5,121 nt of DNA from assembly GCA_023412695.1 (NCBI GenBank), contig JAEYNG010000163.1, forward strand, positions 1 to 5,121, written 5' to 3'. Source of the stretch: Planctomycetota bacterium. GTDB taxonomy: Bacteria; Planctomycetota; Phycisphaerae; Phycisphaerales; UBA1924. The notes beneath the pieces are model-generated. The model saw only the letters and a program-made list of their open reading frames with translations, did no database searches and was not told the DNA's origin. Below are positions 1 to 5,121 of this stretch, piece by piece. The position numbers and the translations under genes are program-made. Every line of letters begins with the position of its first letter. Position 1 is the stretch's first letter.

Positions 1-1
1 C

Positions 2-3000
2 TCGATCACGGCGACGAACGGTCAGATCTACAACGACATCCTTGTCGGCCAGAACATTACCGGGACCGTGCGCGCGGCGCGGGTCTCGGCGGTGCCGAAC
101 AACGATCTGGTCTCGACTGGCCGCATCGTCGCGTTCGGCCGCATCAACGCGATCGAGATCGACGGCGACGTGGCCGGGGACATCATCTCGCACTCGGGCG
201 GCATCGGCACGATCCTCATCACCAACGGCTCGTTCCGTCAGGGCTATCGCATCTTCGCGGGCGACGGCGACATCGGGATGGTCGTGATCCGCGGCGGGCA
301 CCTGCTGGGCAACGTCGAGGCGGACGGCTCGATCGGGACGATCGCGCTGGAGATCGGCGCCGACGGCTTCACCGGTCACATCGGCATCCCGTCGAACCTG
401 CGGGCCAACCGGCCGTTCGGTCCGTCGGGCGGGCAGCGGAACCAGCTGCCCCCCGGCACCGTCAAGACGACGGCGTACCAGGGTCCGACCATCCGCGCGG
501 GCACGACGATCGACGCGATCACGGTTGCGGGCAACGGCAAGATCTGGGAGACCGGGATCATCGCCGGGGAGCGCATCGGGCTGGTGCGGGCGAGCCGTAT
601 CGGCAACGACAACGTGACGCGCGGCCTGGGCAGCTTCATCGTCGCGGGCGACCGGATCGATCGGCTCCAGTTCAACAACGCGGTGGCGACGACGATCATC
701 GCGGGCCTGGTGGACCTCGGCTTTGACGGCCGCGCCGGCGGGGCGGGCGGCGATTACGACCTTGTCCGCTCGGGCGACATCGGCGACATCGTGGTGAACG
801 GGAAGGCGCGCCGGCTGTTCATCTCGGCGGGCGTCTCGGCGGCCGGCGGCGGCCGGTACGGCAACGCCAACAACCGGACGGGCCCGGGCATCTCGAGCAT
901 CGGCTCGGTCAGCGTTGGGCCGGGCTCGAAGAACGTGAAGGCGTTCGCGGACGGGGCGGTCGGGCCCACGAGCGGGAACGTGCAGCGGAACAGCGGCGGC
1001 AACCTGGCCGCGCTCGATCCGTCGCTGGTGTCGAACCCGACGAACGCGGCGGTGGCGATCCCGAACGGCGCGGCGTTCAACATCAACCTGCTGGGCGGGG
1101 AGCGCGCGACGGTGCTGTTCACCGGCCCAGGCCAGGCGTTCTGGGATCGGAACAATGGCCTGATCACGCTCCGCAACACGACGATGGCGTCGGGCTTGCG
1201 GATCACCGCGCTGGACGTCACGCTGACGAACCTGAAGGTCCTCGGCGGGAACAACGCGGCGCTGGGCACGGCGGAGGTCGTGGGCACGATGCAGGGCGCC
1301 TCGTCGTTCTACCTGGACGGCGGGCTCGGCAACGCGACCTTCGGCACGCTCACCGGCAACGGGACGTACGGCTCGGGCGGCGACATCCAGTCGTTCCGTG
1401 CCGCGGCGTTCAACTCGGGCCGGCTTCTGGCGCGTGACCTGCGTTCGCTGAACGTGACGGGCAACTTCGGCACGACGGGGTCGGACAGCGAGCTGACGGT
1501 CGAGGCGCTCGACGTCGGTGCGGTGACGATCGGCGGCGTGTTCGCGGGCAACTTCAGCTCGGACCGCGAGATCGACTCGTTCACAGCGGGCTCGCTGAAC
1601 CGGGCGGGCGTCCGCGCGGGCCGGATCATCCGCACCTTCAACGCGGGCGCGTCGAGCGAGTCGCGCATCTCGGCGCGGGACGCGATCACGAGCGTCACGA
1701 TCGGCGGGAACGTGGACTCGACCTCGATCCTCGCGGGCGCCGACCTCGGCACGGACGCGTCGTTCGGCGGCACGGGCCGCGCGGCGGACGTGGTGACCGA
1801 CGGCGCGATCGGGCAGGTGGTCATCGGCGGGAACTTCACGCGTTCGGACGTGTCTGCGGGCATCCTCCGCGGGCCGGACGGGTACCTCGGCACGAGCGAC
1901 GACCGCGCGGACGACGGGCGTTCGTCGATCGGCAGCGTGAGCATCGGCGGGACGCAGACGGGTTCGCAGTTCAACTCGCAGCAGTACCGGGTGACCTCCA
2001 CGGGGAGCGTGGGCCCGGTGACGGTGGGCGGGGCGAACTTCAACTCGGCGGGCAACTTCGCGGTGAACCGGCTGCAGGCCAACCCGGTGCCGGTGCAGGT
2101 CGAGGACCTGCAGGTCATCGAGGACGGACGGGTGTACGTCGCGGAGATCATGTTCAACCAGGCGATCGACGCGAGCACGCTCGACGATGCGCTGAGCATC
2201 TTCGAGGTCCGCGCCGGCGGCCTGACGATCGGCCTCGCCGAGGGCGTCGACTACACCATCGACTACAACCCGGCGAACCTGACCGCGCGGATCACGTTCT
2301 CGACGGCGATCACCGATCGGGACCTGCCCGTGCTGCCGGGCGTCCCGGGCCCCGGCGTGTACCGGTTCGTTCTGAACGCGGACATCCTCCGCGGCGCGTC
2401 GCAGTCGTCGATGCTCGACGGCAACGGCGACGGTCAGATCGGCGACGACTTCTCGCGTGACGACATCGTCGGCGACGCGGGCGACAAGATCAATCCGGGC
2501 AACCCGGCCAGCGATCCGTCGATCGACTTCTACGGGGCGATCGACCTCAACACGGTCTTCGACGAGAACGCGACGGCGGACGGGTTGGCGGAGGTCAACC
2601 GCATCTTCACGCTCCGCGGCACGATCGGCGATCATCCCGACTCCAACGCGACCACGTTCCGCACCGGCGGCGATACCGACGTGTACCGCATCACCCTCCG
2701 CGCGGGCCAGATCCTGCGACTGGGCGGGATGCAGGGCGTCGCGCAGCGTGCGGGCCGGGCGATCTATGACGCCAACGGCAACCAGCTCGCGGCGAACACG
2801 GGCCTTGGCGCGTTCAACCCGGACGATCCGTTCGGCGGGCTCTTCGGCAACCAGACGGGCGGCGTGACCGGGCCGATCCGCCGGCTCCCGAACGCACCGC
2901 TCGAGCCGGGCGAGCTCTCCAACGAGGACCAGTACCTCGTCACGGTCACGGGCACCTACTACATCGTCGTCGCGGGCAACCTGACGGGCGTCAACCTGGC

Positions 3001-4567
3001 GAATGTCAACGTCATCAACAACGCCGAGCCGGTTCCGGGCGCGGTGGGCGGCTACCGCTTCTCCGTCGAGATCTTCGACGACGGTGACTCGGGCTTCAAC
3101 GGCGACACGGACTCGGGCGACGGCACAGACCTGATCAACGCGCCGCTGCCGATCAACTTCGCAGGCACCGACGGCGAGTTCGGGACCGGCGACGACCTGG
3201 CGGCGATCGTGAACGGACGCTACACGTTCACGCACAACGTCGGCCCCGACGGCGTGCCCGACACGCGGGACGACGTCATCACCGGCACGAGCGAGGACGG
3301 CGTCGTCTCGACGCGCCGCGCCGGCAAGGACCGCCGCTGGAACACCCCGGACGATGTGGTGCGGCAGTCGATCGAATCGGCCGTCGGCACGCCGGGCGGG
3401 GCGGGCAACCCGACCTCGATCAGCCCGGACATCGACGTGTACCACCTCAACGGCGGGCAGCCGATCGCTCCGGGCACCCGTGTGCGTGCGACGCTGCGGC
3501 TGACGGAGACGGGCTCGAACATCGGCCTGTCGCCGATCCTGCAGGGGCGCGATCGGACGGGCCTGACGTTCTCCAGCCTCGACCTGCTGGGCGACACGAT
3601 CTTCGGCGTGTTCGAGGTCCCGGCGAGCACCGGCTTCGGCGACGCGCGGCTCCTCGCGGCGCCGACAGAGTTCCTGCCGATCGGCGGTCAGGACAAGGAC
3701 ATCGCGGCCAACCGCAACAAGTACGGCTACGACGCCAAGGGCGACTTCTTCATCGAGTTCATCGTGCCGGGTGCGCAGGGCATCTCGAACCCGGTGCCCG
3801 CGCCGTACGCGATCTACATCCAGGGCGCGATCCGGTCGGACTACACGCTCGAGGTGCTCACCAAGGGCCGCGGCAACGTCGTCAAGCAGACCCAGAACGT
3901 GCTCATCGAAACGCTGGGCGGCGTGATCGAGTGGCTCGAGGCGGGCGAGGGCATCTCGACCCGCATCGAACCGTTCACCACGTCGGTGCTCGGCTTCTCC
4001 GGCCAGTTCAACGGGCTGGCGGCGGACGCGTACGTGCTCAACAGACTGGTCGCGAACCTCAACGCGATGATGGCGGCGGCGAACCTGGACATCGTCATCT
4101 CGACGACGCCGGCGGCGTTCGAGGGCCAGCCGTTCTCGACCGTCTTCCTGGCGGGCAACACCGAGCCGAGCCAGTTCTTCAACAACGGCACGTTCGGGGC
4201 GTCCGAGCGGTCCGACGCGTTCAACATCAACAAGGAAGACCAGTCGGTGGTCTATGTCTCGTCCTTCGGCGTGCTCGGCAACGACCCCAGCCAGCTCGGC
4301 GTCGACACGTTCGTCGCCCAGCTGACCGCGGCGGTCGGCCGCCGCATCGGCGAGATGATCGGCCTGCGGATGGAGTCCGCGGCGGGCACCGTGGTCCCGA
4401 CGCCGGTCATGGCCTCCGACTCGGCGCAGAACGCGACGACCGTCCGGTTCGTCAACGCGTTGCGCGGCCTCTCGGGCGGCAACGACGCGGCGACGGACAC
4501 CAACTTCTACATCGGCTCGCAGAACAGCCTCGGTCTGGCGCAGACCTACATCGCCCCGCGGTTCTGA
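2..4567 (+). CDS. Giant exported solenoid/PPC/pseudo-metzincin surface protein (5' partial)
   Basis: The frame is open from the first complete codon at nt 2 to TGA at 4565-4567, giving 1,521 residues. The first GTG (nt 68) is internal to a continuous coding pattern, so the real start lies upstream. Domains seen, numbered from nt 2: solenoid repeats (residues ~48-310), beta-rich spacer (~345-435), second solenoid block (~436-686), Ig/SbsA-like module (~694-830) with a D-G-N-G-D-G loop at 806, PPC-like module (~863-1027), three Asp/Gly repeats (1055-1118), second PPC-like module (~1140-1287) and a metzincin-like C-terminus (~1288-1521) lacking all zinc ligands. There is no cysteine anywhere and no histidine after nt 3445, which fits an extracellular, non-zinc protein. 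No transmembrane helix, PEP-CTERM or LPXTG-like anchor is visible at the C-terminus (ends Q-T-Y-I-A-P-R-F). Planctomycetes commonly encode such giant secreted proteins. An adhesive or structural role is inferred; exact function and gene name are unknown. Confidence 0.93.
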   Translation, partial: SITATNGQIYNDILVGQNITGTVRAARVSAVPNNDLVSTGRIVAFGRINAIEIDGDVAGDIISHSGGIGTILITNGSFRQGYRIFAGDGDIGMVVIRGGHLLGNVEADGSIGTIALEIGADGFTGHIGIPSNLRANRPFGPSGGQRNQLPPGTVKTTAYQGPTIRAGTTIDAITVAGNGKIWETGIIAGERIGLVRASRIGNDNVTRGLGSFIVAGDRIDRLQFNNAVATTIIAGLVDLGFDGRAGGAGGDYDLVRSGDIGDIVVNGKARRLFISAGVSAAGGGRYGNANNRTGPGISSIGSVSVGPGSKNVKAFADGAVGPTSGNVQRNSGGNLAALDPSLVSNPTNAAVAIPNGAAFNINLLGGERATVLFTGPGQAFWDRNNGLITLRNTTMASGLRITALDVTLTNLKVLGGNNAALGTAEVVGTMQGASSFYLDGGLGNATFGTLTGNGTYGSGGDIQSFRAAAFNSGRLLARDLRSLNVTGNFGTTGSDSELTVEALDVGAVTIGGVFAGNFSSDREIDSFTAGSLNRAGVRAGRIIRTFNAGASSESRISARDAITSVTIGGNVDSTSILAGADLGTDASFGGTGRAADVVTDGAIGQVVIGGNFTRSDVSAGILRGPDGYLGTSDDRADDGRSSIGSVSIGGTQTGSQFNSQQYRVTSTGSVGPVTVGGANFNSAGNFAVNRLQANPVPVQVEDLQVIEDGRVYVAEIMFNQAIDASTLDDALSIFEVRAGGLTIGLAEGVDYTIDYNPANLTARITFSTAITDRDLPVLPGVPGPGVYRFVLNADILRGASQSSMLDGNGDGQIGDDFSRDDIVGDAGDKINPGNPASDPSIDFYGAIDLNTVFDENATADGLAEVNRIFTLRGTIGDHPDSNATTFRTGGDTDVYRITLRAGQILRLGGMQGVAQRAGRAIYDANGNQLAANTGLGAFNPDDPFGGLFGNQTGGVTGPIRRLPNAPLEPGELSNEDQYLVTVTGTYYIVVAGNLTGVNLANVNVINNAEPVPGAVGGYRFSVEIFDDGDSGFNGDTDSGDGTDLINAPLPINFAGTDGEFGTGDDLAAIVNGRYTFTHNVGPDGVPDTRDDVITGTSEDGVVSTRRAGKDRRWNTPDDVVRQSIESAVGTPGGAGNPTSISPDIDVYHLNGGQPIAPGTRVRATLRLTETGSNIGLSPILQGRDRTGLTFSSLDLLGDTIFGVFEVPASTGFGDARLLAAPTEFLPIGGQDKDIAANRNKYGYDAKGDFFIEFIVPGAQGISNPVPAPYAIYIQGAIRSDYTLEVLTKGRGNVVKQTQNVLIETLGGVIEWLEAGEGISTRIEPFTTSVLGFSGQFNGLAADAYVLNRLVANLNAMMAAANLDIVISTTPAAFEGQPFSTVFLAGNTEPSQFFNNGTFGASERSDAFNINKEDQSVVYVSSFGVLGNDPSQLGVDTFVAQLTAAVGRRIGEMIGLRMESAAGTVVPTPVMASDSAQNATTVRFVNALRGLSGGNDAATDTNFYIGSQNSLGLAQTYIAPRF
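143..925 (+). repeat. Protein-level beta-solenoid repeats, block 1
   Basis: Nine coils begin with the pattern I-[GDN]-x-[IVL], at codons 143, 203, 272, 332, 509, 575, 656, 779 and 899. Examples are INAIEIDG, IGTILITNG, IGMVVIRGG, IDAITVAGN, IGDIVVNG and IGSVSVG. Spacings are 20, 23, 20, 59, 22, 27, 41 and 40 residues, mostly close to one, two or three times about 20, as expected for a right-handed beta-solenoid with occasional long loops. The repetition is in the protein; the DNA copies are diverged. The long gap between 332 and 509 holds a Gly/Pro/Asn-rich loop. The solenoid fold is inferred from the hydrophobic periodicity. Confidence 0.7.
1030..1310 (+). other. Beta-rich spacer module between solenoid blocks
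   Basis: Within the large gene, the I-G-x-V repeat stops and is replaced by alternating hydrophobic strands with short turns. Examples are AFNINLLGG, ATVLFTGPGQAFW, GLITLRNTTMASGLRI and DVTLTNLKVLGG. This looks like a small beta-sandwich or irregular beta module interrupting the solenoid. I do not recognise a named family, so the boundaries are approximate and no function is assigned. Confidence 0.4.
1310..2060 (+). repeat. Protein-level beta-solenoid repeats, block 2
   Basis: The coil motif returns with a Gly-Gly turn: VGAVTIGG at 1514, ITSVTIGGN at 1685, IGQVVIGGN at 1808, IGSVSIGGT at 1928 and VGPVTVGGA at 2009. Spacings are 57, 41, 40 and 27 residues. Between motifs sit paired phrases such as SILAGADLGTD and DVSAGILRGPDG, so the 40-41 residue unit may be two coils. 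A single G-P-D-G-Y-L-G-T-S-D-D calcium-type loop lies at 1871-1903, inside the repeat. This suggests that metal-binding loops are inserted into the solenoid. The fold assignment is an inference from sequence periodicity. Confidence 0.65.
2081..2490 (+). other. Ig-like/SbsA-type module with EF-hand-like calcium loop
   Basis: After the second solenoid the protein changes to a beta-sandwich pattern. VYVAEIMFNQAIDASTL resembles the 'new structure under transformation' strands of bacterial SbsA/Big_5-type Ig domains, and GVYRFVLNADILRG looks like the closing strands. It is followed at 2417-2449 by D-G-N-G-D-G-Q-I-G-D-D. This fits EF-hand/dockerin loop positions 1, 3, 5, 6 (Gly) and 8 (Ile), but lacks the usual acidic residue at position 12. 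Calcium binding is likely but not certain. The module assignment rests on remembered motif shape, not a profile search. Confidence 0.5.
2590..3080 (+). other. PPC-like (bacterial pre-peptidase C-terminal) module 1
   Basis: Three landmarks of the PPC fold occur in order: G-D-T-D-V-Y-R-I-T-L-R-A-G-Q at about 2669-2710, YLVTVTGTYYIVVAG at about 2933-2977, and GGYRFSVEIFDD near 3047-3082. Known PPC modules carry the D-x-D-x-[YF]-x-[FV]-x-[LV] entry strand and a Y-x-[LI] exit strand and accompany secreted peptidases and surface proteins. A Gly/Pro/Asn-rich insertion of about 45 residues (2780-2920) makes this copy longer than usual. An Asp/Gly-rich stretch (FDDGDSGFNGDTDSGDGTD, about 3074-3130) follows and leads into the next repeat array. 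Confidence 0.6.
3164..3355 (+). repeat. Three tandem G-x-D-G-x-x-x-T-x-D-D calcium-type repeats
   Basis: Three in-register copies begin at 3164 (GTDGEFGTGDD), 3242 (GPDGVPDTRDD) and 3323 (GKDRRWNTPDD), spaced 26 and 27 residues apart. Each ends in an Asp-Asp pair followed by a hydrophobic residue. An isolated fourth copy is GPDGYLGTSDD at 1871 within solenoid block 2. The Asp spacing resembles calcium-coordinating turns of EF-hand or thrombospondin-3 type, hence the proposed calcium role. The third copy keeps the first Asp and the terminal Asp-Asp but replaces the Gly turn by Arg-Arg-Trp, so it may not bind metal. Confidence 0.7.
3419..3862 (+). other. PPC-like module 2 (irregular)
   Basis: SPDIDVYHLNGG at about 3422-3457 matches a PPC entry strand. 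GDFFIEFIVPG near 3734-3770 and YAIYIQGAIRSDYTLEVLT near 3806-3862 match the central and exit strands. Between them lies an unusual stretch with GFGDARLLAAPTEFLP and GGQDKDIAANRNKYGY that is not typical of short PPC copies. The entry strand carries the last histidine in the protein (3443-3445). This module directly precedes the pseudoprotease domain, the common place for PPC-type modules next to peptidases. Confidence 0.5.
3863..4567 (+). other. C-terminal metzincin-like pseudoprotease domain
   Basis: Residues 1288-1521 of the visible protein have the layout of a metzincin-type metalloprotease domain. There is an early hydrophobic strand (NVLIETLGGVIEWL), an alpha-helix (YVLNRLVANLNAMMAAANLDI), a central STVFLAGN strand, and an acidic/Asn strand before VVYVSSFGVLG. 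Then comes a helix carrying G-R-R-I-G-E-M-I-G-L-R-M (4337-4372) where H-E-x-G-H-x-x-G-x-x-H is expected. A Met-turn-like P-V-M-A-S-D follows (Met codon 4409-4411), 13 residues after the third ligand position. All three His ligands and the catalytic Glu are substituted (R, R, E, M), and the domain has no His or Cys. It is therefore very unlikely to be an active zinc protease. A binding or structural role is inferred. Confidence 0.6.
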
Positions 4568-4590
4568 GTCGAAACTTCTTCAGGCGTTTG

Positions 4591-4625
4591 AAGGGCCTCC
4601 GCGTTCCGCGGGGGCCCTTTTTCTT
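4591..4625 (+). terminator. Intrinsic (Rho-independent) terminator of the giant gene
   Basis: A 13-bp inverted repeat pairs 4591-4603 with 4607-4619 around a 3-base TTC loop. Twelve pairs are Watson-Crick and one is a T-G wobble. It is followed directly by a T-rich tract (4618-4622 TTTTT, then C, then TT). It lies 23 bases past the TGA at 4565-4567. The stem is very GC-rich, so the hairpin should be stable, and it should insulate the downstream gene from read-through. Confidence 0.9.
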
Positions 4626-4641
4626 GGACGGGGGTCGTTCG

Positions 4642-4674
4642 CTGACCGGCACGCTGGCCTCGTACCATTCTCCC
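4642..4674 (+). promoter_or_regulatory. Candidate promoter for the pseudouridine synthase gene, possibly leaderless
   Basis: TACCAT at 4663-4668 matches the TANNNT form of a sigma-70-type -10 box. It lies six bases before the GTG at 4675, which would put the transcript start at or next to the start codon. A weak -35 candidate is CTGACC at 4642-4647 with a short 15-base spacer. No Shine-Dalgarno sequence is seen in the 15 bases before the GTG, which agrees with a leaderless message. The terminator upstream makes an independent promoter necessary, but these particular boxes are a weak prediction. Confidence 0.3.
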
Positions 4675-5121
4675 GTGAGCACATCATCCACACCCCACGG
4701 CGTCAGACTTCAGCGCGTCCTCGCCGACGCGGGCGTGGCCTCGCGACGCGAGTGCGAGGAGATGATCCGGCGCGGCGAGGTGAAGGTGAACGGCAAGGTC
4801 GTCACCGACTTGCCGGTGTTTATCAACCCGCGGACGGATACGGTCATCGCGGCGGGGCGGCGGGTGGAGCTGGCCGGCGGCGGGCGCGGCCGCGGGAGCG
4901 CGGGGCCGAAGCGCGTGTACATCGCGATGAACAAGCCGGACCGGACGCTCTCGACGACGAAGGACGCGTCGGGTTTCGGCGACGAGGAAGACGCCCCGCG
5001 CGGCGCGCGGCGGACGGTGCTGGACCTCATCGGCGACAAGGACCTGGGGCGGTTGTACCCGGTCGGGCGGCTGGGCTTTCATGACACGGGGCTGGTGCTG
5101 CTGACCAACGACGGCGAGCTG
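4675..5121 (+). CDS. rluB: RluB-type 23S rRNA pseudouridine synthase with S4 domain (3' partial)
   Basis: The first 149 codons are present and the frame runs off the right edge. GTG at 4675 is chosen because the S4 domain starts only about ten residues later and the next ATG (4762) would cut through it. Residues ~11-58 are the S4 RNA-binding domain (RLQRVLADAGVASRRECEEM, then G-E-V-K-V-N-G). A basic Gly/Arg/Ser linker follows at ~79-91. Then the catalytic domain starts: VYIAMNKPDRTLSTTKD, TVLDLI, RLYPVGRL and LVLLTNDGEL. The RLYPVGRL and LLTNDGEL strings are typical of the RluB/RluE/RluF branch, which isomerises a uridine in 23S rRNA in the cytoplasm. RsuA remains a less likely alternative. 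The family's catalytic Asp in GRLD is Gly134 here (codon 5074-5076), with an Asp three residues later where Thr is usual. An Asp/Glu-rich insertion (about residues 104-112) is also unusual. The family is clear; activity is uncertain. Confidence 0.88.
   Translation, partial: MSTSSTPHGVRLQRVLADAGVASRRECEEMIRRGEVKVNGKVVTDLPVFINPRTDTVIAAGRRVELAGGGRGRGSAGPKRVYIAMNKPDRTLSTTKDASGFGDEEDAPRGARRTVLDLIGDKDLGRLYPVGRLGFHDTGLVLLTNDGEL

Noticed and set aside
1505..2030. DNA-level direct repeats or CRISPR-like array around the IGG motifs
   Set aside because: Only short similar stretches encoding I-G-G-N recur, with irregular spacing and diverged codons; the repetition is in the protein.
1309..2199. 296-codon open frame on the minus strand
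   Set aside because: It lies fully inside the giant gene. It arises from strong GC bias at third codon positions and its protein is Ser/Pro/Arg-rich without recognisable motifs.
2457..2867. 136-codon plus-strand frame in another register
   Set aside because: The product is almost only Arg, Ser, Thr and Ala, typical of an off-frame reading of GC-rich DNA, and it overlaps the PPC-like module in the main frame.
4578..4593. Small hairpin CTTCA/TGAAG overlapping the left arm of the terminator, considered as an antiterminator
   Set aside because: Only five base pairs with a six-base loop, far weaker than the 13-bp terminator stem. No leader peptide or ligand-binding structure is nearby.
4624..4629. 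TTGGAC as a -35 box for the downstream gene
   Set aside because: No -10-like sequence lies at 16-18 bases downstream, and the site overlaps the T-tract of the terminator.
4684..5082. Minus-strand and alternative plus-frame open frames over the pseudouridine synthase gene
   Set aside because: They are shadows of a clearly homologous coding frame, and their translations are Arg/Pro/Ala-rich and low in complexity.
5041..5121. Frameshift as the explanation for the missing catalytic Asp
   Set aside because: Conserved residues on both sides (RLYPVGRL and TGLVLLTNDGEL) are in the same frame with the usual spacing, so only a substitution explains it.

Overview
The window is very GC-rich, roughly two-thirds G+C with a strong preference for G or C at third codon positions. 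It looks like chromosomal DNA of a planctomycete-type bacterium, possibly Phycisphaerae-like. This placement is an inference from protein style: a giant, cysteine-free surface or secreted protein combining glycine/isoleucine-rich solenoid repeats, Asp/Gly calcium-type motifs, PPC-like modules and a metzincin-like C-terminus. No rRNA, tRNA, mobile element or CRISPR array is visible.

Nt 2-4567 (+) is the 3' part of one very large gene. Its reading frame is open to the left window edge, so the true start and any signal peptide lie upstream. The visible 1,521 residues read, in order: a beta-solenoid block with an I-G-x-V/I repeat (about 143-925), a beta-rich spacer (about 1030-1310), a second solenoid block (about 1310-2060), an Ig-like/SbsA-type module with an EF-hand-like loop (about 2080-2490), a PPC-like module (about 2590-3080), three tandem G-x-D-G-x-x-x-T-x-D-D repeats (3164-3355), a second, less regular PPC-like module (about 3419-3862), and a C-terminal domain resembling a metzincin metalloprotease. 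In that last domain every expected zinc ligand and the catalytic Glu are replaced, and no histidine occurs at all. I read it as a large exported adhesive or structural protein ending in a pseudoprotease.

Nt 4568-4674 is a 107-base intergenic gap. It holds a strong intrinsic terminator (4591-4625) and a weak candidate promoter whose -10 element lies six bases before the next start codon, which would give a leaderless mRNA.

Nt 4675-5121 (+) is the 5' part of a gene for an S4-domain 23S rRNA pseudouridine synthase of the RluB type, cut by the right edge. The S4 RNA-binding domain is intact, but the near-invariant catalytic Asp of the GRLD motif reads Gly (codon 5074-5076). The two genes are separated by the terminator and I see no functional link between them.

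The points most worth a second look are the two apparently inactivated active sites, which lie in unrelated proteins. The first carries several independent substitutions and cannot be a single read error. The second differs from the expected codon by as little as one base and could be.
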